Origin: Oscarella lobularis
Taxonomy: Eukaryota > Porifera > Homoscleromorpha > Homosclerophorida > Oscarellidae
Direction: 5' to 3'
Length of the DNA: 64,000 nt
NCBI RefSeq assembly: GCF_947507565.1
Contig: NC_089189.1
Coordinates: 1,922,001 to 1,986,000 of the forward strand
The position numbers and the translations under genes were made by a program. The notes under the pieces are model-generated. The model worked only from the letters and a program-made list of their open reading frames with translations. It had not been told where the DNA came from and ran no database searches. Below, piece by piece: positions 11,651 to 24,504 of the stretch; positions within the stretch are counted from its first letter, which is position 1; each line of letters opens with the position of its first letter.

Positions 11651-12265
11651 TGTCAGTCAATTGAATTAATGCCATAACTCTACTCCGAGGCGAAGAAGAG
11701 CCGACTGAACATATATTTGTATACTCCGGGTGAAGGAAGGCCGCCTGAGTATATATTTAACCCTAAACCTAATTTGAACCTTCATTAGCAATGAAGGTGA
11801 AACCTGCTTTTCCCGTGCGAAGCACGGGCGCCTGAACTAGTCCTGCTCTAAAGAACGGGCCTACTACGCCGTTCATGTCAGTTTCCTCTTGCTAGGGGAA
11901 GACTACGGATCCAAGACTACGTTTTTACGTAGAGCTAGTTAGGGCCGCCACACGTAGTTCTTCTTATTCCTTGCCTCTTTGCTCCTTGCCTTGCTCTCTC
12001 AAACTTTCTCTGCGCTACCTCGGCCAGCTAGCGGTTTTAGTTTCGAAGTAGTTTGTGTTACATGTGGGACAAAAGACCCTCCATGACACTAGCAATCTAC
12101 TAAAGCTTCGGTGTCGCTGTACAAGTAAACTATTTTTTCGGCTCACAATTGATGGATCAATTGCGCTTTTCACACTTAGAAAGACAAACGCAGAAAGACA
12201 AGTCAAGAAACATACGCACAACTGAAAACATCAACTTGGTTTCTAGGAAGTGGCAGAGCAATTAA
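11651..12265. other. Intergenic with two adjacent small hairpins
   Basis: No gene was recognised. Two short perfect stem-loops lie close together: CTTCATT-agc-AATGAAG at about 11782-11798 and CCCGTGC-gaa-GCACGGG at about 11813-11829. They could be remnants of a mobile-element tail or a transcribed structure. The minus-strand frame at 12015-12221 has no family resemblance. Confidence 0.5.
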
Positions 12266-14219
12266 TTAAAATTGAATCGCGTCCTCCAGCAACGCGTCGT
12301 CATCTTCAATCGACGTTTTGGTTTTCTTCCCGATTAGCTCGTAGATTCGCTCCGGAGGAAAGCCCTTCGGTTCAGATACTTTGACGTCCAACATTTCGGC
12401 AGTCAGGGTCGTTCCGCATGGAATATCGCACGCGGCCACCACGCTCTTTCCTAACTGATAAACATTTCATGAGATTGTGCTAGTTTATTTAAACATATTT
12501 AATTAAGACCTTTCCCTATCCGCGTATGTGTATGTACCTTGTTGTGGAGAGCCATTTCGCTAGGCCTCATTGCCTTGTGCGGGGTTCCGAGAGCCTGTTC
12601 GAGGATCCGAATCTGAGTGATGAGTTCTCGTAGTTCGTCCATTGAAAGGGAGGCGGCGTGATCGCTACCCTTCCACGTTTTGTCTAATGTTACGTGGCGT
12701 TCGAGCACCTTAGCACCTTGAGCTACGGCGGCTAAGCTTATTGATATTCCTTTTTCGTGACCGGAATAGCCGATGGGGACGTCAGGGAATTCTTTTTGAT
12801 AAGTCTAGCGGGGAAAGGCAATAGTTGGTCTGTCAGTGAAAGCTTTATGTCAGACGGTAGAGCTAGGCCTTAGGTAGTGAGGATACGATACAGCATAGAC
12901 AAGACAAGTCAACCAAAGGTACACTATAGTATCAATAACATGTACATTTCAAACGATTCCTTCCATTGCTATGCTAACAACCTAAACTGAATTCATTTCC
13001 CCGGCTCTTATTATCGTTTTATGATAGATATCTTTATAAGTATTTGCCCCTAGGCTTACCGTAAAGTCTCCAATAAAAGCCGCCCTCCATTAGAAGCCGC
13101 AGAAAATTTCCTTCTATCGTAAAGGAGAAGCCGCGCACGAACTTGAAAAAGGTGTTGCACTGCTTTTTGCATAAGGCAAAGCCACTCCGATACCATTGCA
13201 TGCGAACGTTTTTACGAGAAATATAACCCTCACGCTCGAATAGAGACCGCACTTTTTCTGCGGCTACTATTGACTTGGGCCGCGGCTTTTATTGGGGACT
13301 GTACGGTATAACAAGAGGTTAGGATTGATTTCATTTCGACGTACTACTTGCCCCTTGACATCCGTTTTACCCGTTTTACGTCACTATGCGCAAATTAATG
13401 CAGGGGGAGCTCGTACAACCGATTAATCTCGTTGCTAATCGTTCCCCTAGGCTCTCGCTCGGGAACCCCGAGCGAACGGTCGTCCTTTGCCATACCGATA
13501 TCACACGCAAATGGACATCCTCCGGTGGCAGGGGATACGTGCTCGTGCACTGCAGAAGCGTAAAGTTGGGATTGATTGGCTTTACCGTGCTATACACCTG
13601 GCGTATGGTATCCATGCTTTGCATTCCTAGAAGATGCATGTACTAACTTCAAACACAAAAGCACGACGGTTCTACATTTCACCTGTAGAAATGACCAACG
13701 GGCATCCCTTTTTGGCGACGTGCGACAAGTACGGCATGTTGTTAGCATCGCACGATGCCACTTTCAAAAACGGGACGTTGAGTTCGTCTAAAAGGAAGTC
13801 AGCGGCAGCCTGTGAAAATGCAACAGGTAAGACATCATGACTATATAATGATCGTTCGTATTCGAACCTACCTGATCCATCGCGGAGGCCGTAAATAGTA
13901 TTCCCACTTCTTCGGCGAACTTTTTCAATTCGTGATACTGCTCGTGGCTGAACTCGAGATAGCGCTTGTGCTCGCCGTACGTTTTTCCCCACGAATTGGG
14001 CGTGAGATACGGGCGAAGAAGGGCCGCTTTGTTGAACTTCTTGTGCAGCTCGCTCTTCTGAAACTTCGCGCAGTCGGCACCGGCCTCTTTCACGGCTCGG
14101 ATCATTTTCTTCGCAATTTCGATATCGCCCTGATGATTCTGGCCAATTTCGGCGATAACGAAGCACGGGTGGTCGCCGCCGACAAGACGGCCTTTCGCAA
14201 TTTCGAACTCGAGAGGCAT
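12266..14219 (-). CDS. NANS: N-acetylneuraminate (sialic acid) 9-phosphate synthase
   Basis: Five exons read on the minus strand: 14219-13872, 13809-13683, 13626-13496, 12804-12538 and 12454-12266, all with GT-AG introns and matching phases, giving about 353 residues (human NANS has 359). The enzyme condenses ManNAc-6-phosphate with phosphoenolpyruvate in the cytosol. Visible hallmarks are CFVIAEIGQNHQGD and ADCAKFQKSEL of the NeuB barrel, MQSMDT, LQCTSTYPLPPEDV, IGYSGHEKG, KVLERHVTLDKTWKGSDHA, and a C-terminal antifreeze-like SAF domain (GKSVVAACDIPCGTTLT). The start is the first Met, MPLEFEIAKG. The 690-bp third intron is unusually long for this window. The gene is divergent from CMAS, 510 bp away. 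Confidence 0.95.
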
Positions 14220-15543
<1,324 letters not shown>

Positions 15544-15948
15544 CCATTTGCGCATGACAATCGCTTTTATGCTAAGATGCGTGGACGGGGTGGGGCCCTG
15601 GAGAGGGGATAGCAAGCAGTTGTAGTATACGTCTATGGCTAGATAAACGCTGAACGACCGCACCGCATACGTTCGGGTGGGCTACGCTCACTAGCGAAAG
15701 TAAAAGAAACGCGAGATGGGAATGCGGATGTCTATTTTCCGAAGAATGAGGTAAAGAAAAGGGAAGAGTCCCATATTAGGTACGGCTCACCGACTAAGCC
15801 TGAGCATTTCGGGAACAAATACGCTTACCAATGCGTCCCTGCCGTTGATCTACGCCCAGTGAACACCCAAACGAATCGAAACGACGCTGGAATCGGCGAA
15901 AGAAAGCGAAAGTATACTGGACCCAAAAGGGCGTGCCCGTAAACGACC
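15544..15948. other. Intergenic, nothing recognised
   Basis: No coding or RNA gene was seen. A CGTAAACGACCCTTGCTTTC stretch at about 15938 is a diverged copy of a word inside the inverted-repeat element that follows. Confidence 0.5.
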
Positions 15949-16590
15949 CTTGCTTTCAAGCCATAGATAAAATAAGAAGGGATAACAAAACTCGGGGTCA
16001 CGTGATCGATTCTGTTGTAGCAAGGGTCGTTACGGGTGGTAATGTACCATTTACTTTTCTTTCGAGCCCTTGACGCTTCAACGCGAAAACCACACTTTAT
16101 ATATGCACTGACGCTCACCCGAATACCAACGATATCCCCGCACAAAGCTCCAGTCGCTCCAACCGTTCAAAACCGGTTTGAACGACTGGAGCATTCTACA
16201 GGGACATCGTTGGCATTCGGGTGAGCGTCAGTGCATATATAAAGTGTGGTTTTCGCTTTGAAGCGTCAAAGGGCTCGAAAAAAAGTAAACGGTACAAACA
16301 AGACGACGCGTTTCAGCGATTAGACGCTTGGCGAATCAAATTACCCACCTCGATAGCCTAGCCGTACCTTCAGCACTTCGATGGCTATTGGTAGAATGAA
16401 CGTAGCGAAGAGAAAAAACGCCACAAAAGCAGAAGCATACGGGTAACCTCCCGTAAGCCGTAACGACCCTTGCTTCAACAGAATCGATCACGTGACGCTG
16501 AGTTTCCTATCCCTTCTTATCTATGTTCAAGCATAGATAGAAAAGTAATTGATCACGTGATGGGGGAGTTTCCAATCCCCTTCTCTTACA
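15949..16590. mobile_element. Foldback (inverted-repeat) element
   Basis: Two nested pairs of inverted arms. The inner pair runs 16044-16166 and 16167-16295, about 120 bp each with few differences (AAAACCACACTTTATATATG on one side, CATATATAAAGTGTGGTTTT on the other), meeting at a near-palindrome centred on ACCGGT. The outer pair, about 15951-16037 and 16457-16535, shares GTCACGTGATCGATTCTGTT and CAAGGGTCGTTACGG in inverse orientation. The right half has an extra 160 bp between arms, and a partial third arm follows at about 16529-16584. No transposase frame is inside, so this looks like a non-autonomous foldback or MITE-type element. Confidence 0.7.
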
Positions 16591-17160
16591 GTTGTAGAGT
16601 GGTCCGACCACGCCCACACAGAAGTCAGTTCTAAAGCATTTGCACGTAGTGACATAGCTGCACTAGCTATGTCACCCGCCGTTGCAGCACTACGCAGGAC
16701 ACTTTAGGAGAGACACGGCTCAGATTTACTTCCAAAAATGTAGCACGAAAAATTATTTTCATTCTCGCCAAAATGTAGACCGGCCAAAACCGGACTAGCC
16801 GGACGGGCCTGCTGCACTCACATAAGACTGATAATTTGACGTTGACAGGTGGTCGGAGAAGTGACATTTTCGTCTCTTCAGGCCAGAGAGCGCTAGCTGG
16901 TGAAGGGCCTGGGGAAGAGGGCTATTAGACGGTTGAATCAGAACTCTTTTGTGTGACAAAGCGAGAGAGTAAACAGACCCGTAGCTGCGCGTTCTCATCC
17001 ATGGAAATAGCTCCGGCGTTCCGGAGGTCAGAAGGTCGTCGCCTTAGACGTACAGTGTACCACTCTTTGTTTCACAAGCAAATGGCACTGTCTGGGTAGA
17101 AGGAGGCAGGTCTGGGGCGTACGGGATTGTAAGTACATTTTTATTTTGTTTGCCTCAATT
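16591..17160. other. Intergenic, nothing recognised
   Basis: No gene was recognised on either strand. A short perfect palindrome-like motif (ACATAGCTGCACTAGCTATGT) sits at about 16651-16671. Confidence 0.45.
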
Positions 17161-17325
17161 CTGTGTCAACGATCACTTTCCAGTGACCGATTCGGTGAGT
17201 ACCTTCGGAGATGACGTCACCTCACTTTGTGGCGAAGAGACAACTAAAATTGCTGCACGTCAGGAGTATTTACAGCAATATATGGATATCCTGTTGACTC
17301 AAGTTCTTTTAGGAAATAATATATG
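17161..17325 (-). pseudogene. Second relic of a receptor kinase 5' end
   Basis: 17160-17255 repeats the relic at 10360-10460 (TGTGTCAACGATCACTTTCC, then GACCGATTCGGTGAGTACC and ATGACGTCAC), followed by the same promoter-like stretch GGATATCCTGTTGACTCAAG at about 17282. Both derive from the receptor B-type start region read on the minus strand. Frame and start codon are lost. It is fused to repeat copy 3 exactly as the first relic is to copy 2, so one segmental duplication explains both. Confidence 0.6.
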
Positions 17326-17329
17326 ATGT

Positions 17330-18490
17330 CGTCAGAGATTCTAATGAGGCGTTAGCGCGCTATACAAGACAGTCACGACGAATTTTGCCCCTTCTTCTAC
17401 GAATCGGCGTGCCGCTACGCCGCCAAACTCGTGCTAAGAAGCCGGCCAAGCGTCATCGAAAGACGAAACGTGGCCCGAATTGGCGTCGACGTTCCTTTGA
17501 AGTTTCTTCGTACAGCTAGGCTCTTTCGAGTAAGCATCCGAAGCGTTTCTACTGTTTTTTATTCGAAGGATGCCTCTATAGCTCTCAGAAACGAGCGACC
17601 GCGATCTCGAAGCTGTTCCGCCCACTCCTACAGCTCACGTACACGGACACTGGACGGCGCATCCACTCCCTTGTACGCAATCTCGCGTTCCTCGCCTTCG
17701 CGCTTACTCTCATACCATTCAAAAAGACATTTTCTCTCGGCGACTGGACGACGTTTCGGTAAGGGAGCCCCATATGGGAACCGGCTCGATCCCGTGCGAC
17801 TTGACAAGGTTTGTCTCGTTCCTTTGGGGGTCCCCAGTGGTGTAGGCATGCACTTAGGGGTGTCGGGGGCCTCTCTCCATCGTACATAGAGATGGATTGC
17901 ATGCTGTACCACTAGCCACGTTTTGGGCATAGATCGATTTCCGACTGAATCTAAACACTAGGGTTCGATTTCTAACAGTCTAATCGAGGGCGGGTTGGGG
18001 CTCATGCGAAGGCTTAGTGGCATAGCACGCATGAAACTCCCACGTTATGTACGAAGCAGAGAATGTAGACGGGACAGCATCTGGTTTTAGAGCAGGTAGT
18101 TGTGAACGTGTCTGCATGACTACGACAGTGTGCACGGGTCCCTGCGCCATGCATTAGGGTTTAGTCGGCGGCTGCTAGTAGGGTAGGGCGATGTAGAGAT
18201 TAGTAGGCTTATAGCTCCTTTTCGAGCGTTAGCTAGCAGCCGCCACGTGCTTTAGATCATTTATCAATGGATGGACAGGTACTCTAGCTGTTTTGCGCCT
18301 CTCTCCCTTCTCTGCTTTATTTCTCCCAAATCGTGCGTTTTCCATGTGAAGCTCTTCAGAAATTATCCCTAGCTAGCAAGAGTAAAGGTTTCATCTTTTT
18401 TTTCCCATTCTTCTTCATTGGAAAGTCCGCCAGAGAGAATGTTATTAGTTGAGCCGTCTTGATTGGCTACAGAGTGAAGGGTGTGGAACC
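17330..18490 (+). repeat. Dispersed repeat, copy 3 (long form)
   Basis: Nearly full-length counterpart of copy 2: GAGGCGTTAGCGCGCTATAC at 17345, AAGAAGCCGGCC at about 17439, core from about 17800, hairpin GGCGGCTGCTAG with CTAGCAGCCGCC (perfect) near 18168-18243. Homology to copy 4 continues past the usual 3' end to about 18480 (GGAAAGTCCGCCAGAGAG, then ATTAGTTGAGCCGTCTTGATTGGC, present with changes at 54115-54170), so the full element may be 1.3 kb or longer. Confidence 0.85.
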
Positions 18491-19082
18491 GAACAGGTGC
18501 CGCATCCACTGTCAAATCAATCTGAAATTCATATCTTTATCTATTGGAATGAAATATATCATCTTCCTTATGTGACTACCTTATGTGACTTGTGTTCATC
18601 AAAGTCGATTATGTATCCGCTATCTGAAAGTTCTTTCCTCCAACATTAGAAATCAATGCTTTCTTTCGCGTCCTCTTTTCTCTAATTGACACAGTCTGTG
18701 GTTGAAATCAAGCGGATGGTCTTGGAAGAAAATCGACGCAAATAGTACAATTTATTAATTATTGTCAAACCTAATTAGGGTCTACATTTTCTCTCAAATC
18801 AATCACGAATGCATCATCAAATGATTTTGTTTCATTGCTTCCTCAGTCTTATCTGAAGTGATATATGCGTGCTGCTTAGTCGTTTTATGCTTCTTGCGAT
18901 GCAACGACTCTCTCGATGTTTTTTTATTTTCGATCAATATAGTATAGGAACAGCAAAACACTCAGTCAGTCTAAGCATCTAATGCCACACATAGAACAAA
19001 AGACGAAATTGCTACATGCGCGTTTATTCCCTAACTCTCAACCCATCAAGTCTCAGCTGCAGAATGTTTAAAAAGACAGCTT
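18491..19082. other. AT-rich intergenic, nothing recognised
   Basis: AT-rich stretch downstream of receptor C (transcribed from the opposite strand). No coding signal was seen. It probably includes the 3' untranslated region of receptor C. Confidence 0.45.
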
Positions 19083-22000
19083 CTATACTTTGATTCGTTC
19101 AAGCTTTGGAACGATCTCTTCAAAAGTTGGTCGCTGATCCGGATTCCCATTCCAGCATGATTTGGCCATTTGTTTCAATTCCTCCATGCATACAGCGGAA
19201 AATTCTGGTCGTGCATCACTTCGAGCTATTTGATCCACAATATCGGCCATCATCAGTCCTTGCGCAAATTTTTCAAAATACGGATACTTCGCGGTCATAA
19301 TTTCCCACAATGCAATTCCGTAGCTGTAAACGTCTACAGAGACGCTGTACTTTTCACCGCGAAGCATCTCAGGAGCTCTGAATAGCGATGTACCAACGGC
19401 ACGCGATCCTCGAACGCCTGCACCACCCTCATCACTACTAGTAATCTTCGGTGCCATTTTCGTGCAACCCATATCGGCAACTTTGACGATTCCTTTCTCG
19501 TTGATGAGAAGATTATCGCACTTGAGATCGCGATGCATGCGATTGATGCGATGAAGATGACGCATTCCTTTAGCTGCATCCAGAGCGTATTTGACTTGGA
19601 GCTCGTATTCCATTGGCTTATTCGAGTAATTGCTGTCTAACTCGTTTCGCACGGATCCTCGTTCCATGTACTCCAAAACGATGAACGGTTTGTTGTCAAC
19701 GGTCTTTCCGGTGCCAATGAAGCGAACTATGTTCGCGTGAAAAATTGATCTGAGCAAATCGCTTTCGTCTTTGTATTCTTGTAGTTGTTGGTCAGTGCAA
19801 TCGTCCGCTTTTATTTTTAGAATTTTGACTGCTACAATTTGGTCACGGTATTGAGCTGTCCACACGTCGCCAAACGAGCCTTGTCCGATCATGCGCTTCA
19901 AATCGACTTCGTTATCATCGACTGACCAAATGTTAGACAACTGGGCCACCGTTTCCTCAGCCATCTCCAGTTCGACTTTCGTGTACTCGGCCACTTTTTG
20001 ATGTTTTCTCACACGCTTAACACAATAATAAAACGCGCCAATGAGTAGAATTCCGACAGCAATTCCAATACCAATGAGATACATGGTCGGCGTTTCGCAC
20101 GCTTTTCCGGTAAATCCGGCGTTGCAAATGCAGACGGTTGCATAGCCGGTTTGAATGATGCATGTTCCGTGAATGCACGTATTGGGCGCACAGGTGCAGT
20201 TCGTTATAGACGTTGACTCCGTTGCCTTCGTTACGAAACCGCTCGGACATTTCGTACAATTCGCCGCTCCGTATCTATCGCTGTATTGTCCCCTTGGGCA
20301 TGGGCGGCACGGATAGAGACTGTAGTTAGGACTGTACGTTCCCGGCTTGCACTGCGTTAACTTGAGGCTCTCTATGCCGACGATTCTTATCCAAGCGGGA
20401 GGATCCTTATCAAATATTGTTCTGATGATATACATTGTACTTCGGCTTCCCAGTATCAGATATTTATGTGAAAATGCGTGTAACTTTGTCGATGTGGTGA
20501 TCCATTTCTTTTCGCTTAGATCAGCTACGTAAAAGTAGGATTCGTCTTGTGTAAAGACAAAACGGCCGTCTGCCTGATTGGATTGCCTTTGGCTACAGTA
20601 TTGTCTTGGCGGCAGTGTGGCTGTACGCCACGTTAAATCGCCAGTGCCAAGTTTAGTATAATGCATATTCCAGTCACACGAAGGTCCATAACGGGCAAGA
20701 AACCAATTTATAGTGTCATTTATACGCATGCCTTCGTAAGATCGGTTCGAATGGCTACTGATGCCGAAGTAGACGTACAAGGTATTGTTCCAAATTGCGC
20801 TTGACCATTGCTGTAGTTGATTAGTAGGCTGCTGCTCCATCTGCTCGTGTCCATTACAACAAAGCTTTCCCCACTTCGCTTTCGTGAGGTGCATGTCGAT
20901 TGTTATCATCCACAGCGAACTTGTTTGGTTATCGATGCCACCCAGAAGAAGCAGCGATCCATTGGCCATCGAGGTCATTGTCGCATATGAAGTCAATTTC
21001 TTTGGTTGAGCTTCATCTGATTCAATCTTAGACCATTGTCTTAATTTCACCGTGTATATCCAAAGATTGTCTTTGCCGTTTGCATTAAATCCGAGACGAC
21101 TTCCGAAGAAGGCCACGTTCTTGTTTTGCGTTGCTGAATAGGCGGCCTCGAATCGTTCTCCGATATTACATTTTGTTAATGTTACCGATACTTCACCGAG
21201 CGCTAGAGTGACGTTGCATGTTTTGGGCGTTTTAATCAGTCCCGGATTTATTCCTGGCATCTGATCGGTATCGTACAATGTCCACGTAAGAGAATCGAGT
21301 TCCAATCGCCACATTTCCACCTTTTGTTGACTCTCCTGCATCAGATACCAAACGGTGTCTGTAATGCTGATCATTTTGGCGTCCCACTGCAGTTGAGGAT
21401 ACCTGTCAGCTAAAGCAATTTTTTTAAATTCCAGTGTTGAAAGTGAGCAATTTGATCCTAATGCTTTAAGCAGGTGATTTATCTCCAGTTCCCATAGTGT
21501 TATCCCGTGGTTAGTTTCCGTCTGATACGACAAAAAGAGCACTTTATTTTCCAATATCATAATTTTTCCAAAAGCAAATGTTTGCACCATATCATAAATT
21601 TTGACTTTAACGTACTGAATTCGGTTATTCTCCACATCGTAAACTCCCATCAATGTGGCGTTTACTAGAAAAATGAAAAGTTTATGTTGTCTCGTGTATA
21701 CTCTTCCCATCGTTTCGGCATTTTTGACAGAAATTTTGCCGGCAACTATTCTACTTCCTAGCATTACAATCGTTTCATGGTTGTCATGGCAAACAATACT
21801 AATCGGTGCTGAAGACCAGCGCTCCGTTTTCACGTCGAAAGTCCATGCACTTTGATTTCCATCGATCAGCCAATAAATGACTGTATTGTTTACTGAGAAC
21901 GGATTCAGACGATTCAGTTTGTGCTCGTTCAGTGGTCCCAGATTCGTTGTAAATTGAACCCAACGATATTTCATGTTCGTCTCGTTTCTATCATCGACGC

Positions 22001-22643
22001 ATTGAAGCTCCCAGAAATCGCGTACAATCTCATTGTTGACGTCGTTCCCGCCGAATACGATTACAGATTCTTTGCACTGGCACGTGCTTTCGGCTCGGTA
22101 GTGCGAGAACGCTTCGTGGCCAAAGCGAGCCGTAGGAACTGCGGTCGTAAATTTCAGAGCAGTCCACTTCTCGCTGGCACCGTTGAACAGCCACGTTTCG
22201 TTTGACGCTTCCCCGAGCCCGTATTCGCCGCGAGCCCCTGCAAACGCAATAACTCGAGTACCGCAAAGTGTCGTTATGGAATTGGCTAGCAATTGACTAA
22301 AATGCCTTATCGAATCAATGTGTCCATCTTCTCTTGAAAGTCTCGTCCACGAAGCGGTTTTGGGCGAGTAAATCCACGTATAGCCGTCAAAGTCGACGAA
22401 CAGAATGCGTGTTTTCGCTTGTGATGACGTCGGGTTTCGACGATAAGTTGTCGTGCGACGAGGAAATCCCAATACGCTTTGACCCGTTTCGTAAACTACT
22501 CTCGTTCGCGGCCAGTTTGGGCTCCACTGCGAATTTTCGCTGAAAATTGTCTGCCGATCGTCGTTAGGAGTTTGTCCGCCGATTTCTTTAGCGCCAAATA
22601 TTGCCAGAAGGCAGAGCACAAACGGAGGAACAGATGAGTGCAT
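19083..22643 (-). CDS. Receptor kinase C: kelch-like ectodomain, Cys-rich and EGF modules, TM, TKL kinase
   Basis: Intronless, 1186 residues, third member of the family. The signal peptide is MHSSVPPFVLCLLAIFGAKEIG. The kelch-like ectodomain (AFAGARGE, VFGGNDVN, LLGGIDNQ) has many NxT/S glycosylation sites. The GCC2-like cysteine module lies at about 770-820 (CRPCPRGQYSDRYGA), EGF-like CICNAGFTGKACE follows, and the membrane span is about 856-878. The kinase has GQGSFGDVW, VAVKILK, HRDLKCDN near 1033, DMG instead of DFG, and RAPE. It is more diverged in sequence from A and B than they are from each other, so it split off earlier. Neighbours are the sialic-acid genes and repeats. The presence of intact lysine, HRD and metal-binding aspartate argues for an active kinase. 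Confidence 0.85.
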   Translation of the reverse strand: MHSSVPPFVLCLLAIFGAKEIGGQTPNDDRQTIFSENSQWSPNWPRTRVVYETGQSVLGFPRRTTTYRRNPTSSQAKTRILFVDFDGYTWIYSPKTASWTRLSREDGHIDSIRHFSQLLANSITTLCGTRVIAFAGARGEYGLGEASNETWLFNGASEKWTALKFTTAVPTARFGHEAFSHYRAESTCQCKESVIVFGGNDVNNEIVRDFWELQCVDDRNETNMKYRWVQFTTNLGPLNEHKLNRLNPFSVNNTVIYWLIDGNQSAWTFDVKTERWSSAPISIVCHDNHETIVMLGSRIVAGKISVKNAETMGRVYTRQHKLFIFLVNATLMGVYDVENNRIQYVKVKIYDMVQTFAFGKIMILENKVLFLSYQTETNHGITLWELEINHLLKALGSNCSLSTLEFKKIALADRYPQLQWDAKMISITDTVWYLMQESQQKVEMWRLELDSLTWTLYDTDQMPGINPGLIKTPKTCNVTLALGEVSVTLTKCNIGERFEAAYSATQNKNVAFFGSRLGFNANGKDNLWIYTVKLRQWSKIESDEAQPKKLTSYATMTSMANGSLLLLGGIDNQTSSLWMITIDMHLTKAKWGKLCCNGHEQMEQQPTNQLQQWSSAIWNNTLYVYFGISSHSNRSYEGMRINDTINWFLARYGPSCDWNMHYTKLGTGDLTWRTATLPPRQYCSQRQSNQADGRFVFTQDESYFYVADLSEKKWITTSTKLHAFSHKYLILGSRSTMYIIRTIFDKDPPAWIRIVGIESLKLTQCKPGTYSPNYSLYPCRPCPRGQYSDRYGAANCTKCPSGFVTKATESTSITNCTCAPNTCIHGTCIIQTGYATVCICNAGFTGKACETPTMYLIGIGIAVGILLIGAFYYCVKRVRKHQKVAEYTKVELEMAEETVAQLSNIWSVDDNEVDLKRMIGQGSFGDVWTAQYRDQIVAVKILKIKADDCTDQQLQEYKDESDLLRSIFHANIVRFIGTGKTVDNKPFIVLEYMERGSVRNELDSNYSNKPMEYELQVKYALDAAKGMRHLHRINRMHRDLKCDNLLINEKGIVKVADMGCTKMAPKITSSDEGGAGVRGSRAVGTSLFRAPEMLRGEKYSVSVDVYSYGIALWEIMTAKYPYFEKFAQGLMMADIVDQIARSDARPEFSAVCMEELKQMAKSCWNGNPDQRPTFEEIVPKLERIKV

Positions 22644-23270
22644 TGTGGCATGCGCGCAACTGGAGGTAAGACGCCTCCTTTCCGAAACTCACTGTTTGAA
22701 ACTTTTTTGTGTCGTACCTCGTTTTATGTAAACTAGTGCGGTTGTTGCAGGATAATTAGCAGTTGGAAAGGCTGTTGAAATAGTTTTTGAACGTAGTATT
22801 TTCTAGGGCGTTTCTCTGCTAAGCCAGAGCCGCGCCTCCATCAAACTTAAGGGTCACCTCACAGTACATCTACACAAATCTTGTTTTTTTACTGCAGATC
22901 AAAGACCCCATTATTGTAGTCATCGTTCCGCGAAGAATGATGAAGGAATGGCGAATCAATCGGAATCAATAGGATTAATGACCAGCACGTGGCAGAGTTC
23001 ATAATGCGTCTTCAGCAATCCCGGATTATATCGCGTCATTTGTCGAAGCAATCGAGCGTTGCAGAGCAAGTTCCTGCCGATTTCCTTCAGTCTAACCGGT
23101 ATAAACGTTTTGTTTGAATCGATTGGCATCCGATTGTCTTCTCAGGGCGATGGGGCTCCCCTCGATGGGTCCTCGAGCCGATTCTCTCATTCATTCGACG
23201 TAAGAACCTTTACACGTCGTACGAGCACTTCTTATCCACGTCGTCTCAGTCGTTTTTCTTAGGAATGACC
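22644..23270. other. Upstream region of receptor C, nothing recognised
   Basis: Presumably holds the receptor C promoter just left of the interval's start. No other gene or clear repeat was seen. Confidence 0.45.
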
Positions 23271-23335
23271 TTAGGGATGACCGCGTGGCGAGCATGGTCG
23301 CCATGTTTGAAGAATTCGCAAGACGAAAAAACAGC
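23271..23335 (+). repeat. Short dispersed repeat, copy 1
   Basis: GGGATGACCGCGTGGCGAGC followed by CATGTTTGAAGAATTCGCA is repeated with few changes at 52677-52733. In both places it is followed by a short A-rich run. It is too short to classify. Confidence 0.6.
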
Positions 23336-24019
23336 CGGATCGCTTTGGAACCGTCTGAAGGATCACTTAACATGGTAACTGTCACTAAAGTACGTTTTCC
23401 TGACTTGTCATGTGTGGGGTCTCTTATCGGGGTCCTAGGTGTGTTAGCGCTCGGAGGCGGGGTCCCTTGCCTCTTCCAACCCAATTCTCGCGTTTGGGAG
23501 CGGCTCTCTGTAGTATTTCCGACCGAGTGATCTCTGAGCATGGGGGCTACATGTAGAATGTCAAAGTCAATCGCGATGTAATTTATCTGAACGGATTCAT
23601 ATTTTTAGTTTCTTGGTGATTTGAAGAAAATGACAGCAATGAAGAAGAGAAGATGAAGAAAAGAACGCCGTTGCGCTGTTTTTGTTGTGCATGAGATTTC
23701 TAGTGAATGAAATATTATCGATAGTTTTAGGGAGCTTTCGATCTCCAGGTTATGGAGACGAAGGCAGCACACACTTTAGCTAAGGGACTTGAAGCGCGCG
23801 CGTGGATGACGCAAGCCTTCAGCGCGGAAGTCCCTAAGCTAAAGCGCGCAGTCGACTTTGCATGTCCGCGCGTACGTATCTGTCGCGATAATATAGGAGG
23901 TGGCATGCTGAAATTTTTATTAAAAAATATCCCGTATATACAAAATAAAATTCAAAAACGTTCCCTCTCTTCTCTCCTTTCTCCTCCTCTCGTCGTTGTC
24001 CCTGCGCCGCCGCCCGAGT
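23336..24019. other. Intergenic with a strong hairpin
   Basis: A stem-loop at about 23775-23845 pairs CTTTAGCTAAGGGACTT with AAGTCCCTAAGCTAAAG (mirror arms about 30 bp apart, then GCGCGC on each side). No gene was recognised. Confidence 0.5.
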
Positions 24020-24290
24020 GAGAGACTGAGACTGCAGTCCCCACAGTGGACTTTAACCCAAGTCCACAGGGGAAAGGCACATTGACCTCCAGCCTCCAAG
24101 GAGGGAGACTATAACCCAAGTCCCCAGGGAAGAGCGGATTATCCTCCAGCCCTCAAGAAGCGAGACTTTATCCCAAGTCCCCAGGGGGACAGCTGATTAG
24201 CCTCCGGCTGCCAGGGAGGGAGGAGCTGATTAACCTCCAGCCCACAAGGAGGGAGACTTTCACCCAAGTCCCCAGGGTGATGGCTTCGTC
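24020..24290. repeat. Tandem repeat, about 70-bp unit, roughly four copies
   Basis: Units contain GGAGGGAGACT, AACCCAAGTCCCCAGGG, GCTGATTA and CCTCCAGCC words in the same order, with substitutions and small indels. It looks like a minisatellite. Confidence 0.7.
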
Positions 24291-24504
24291 TACGTCATCT
24301 TCTTTCTGCATCGAAACATCGTCGGATTGATCGATGAGTGGGAGAGAGGAGAGAACTGAACTGAAAAAAGAATTAGACAATTGAATCCTAATAAATATAC
24401 ACGTGTTACTAACCTTGAATGGATGAGGGAAGACTGCGGAGGAGGAGGAAGGACTTGATCCACGCAGTGATATTATCATCTACAAAAAATGCCGATTTGA
24501 GGTG

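Noticed and set aside
17628-17930. Minus-strand open frame recurring in several repeat copies (PKTWLV.QHAI.LYV)
   Set aside because: It recurs only because the repeat DNA is conserved; lengths and starts differ and frames break in each copy, so it is not treated as a gene.
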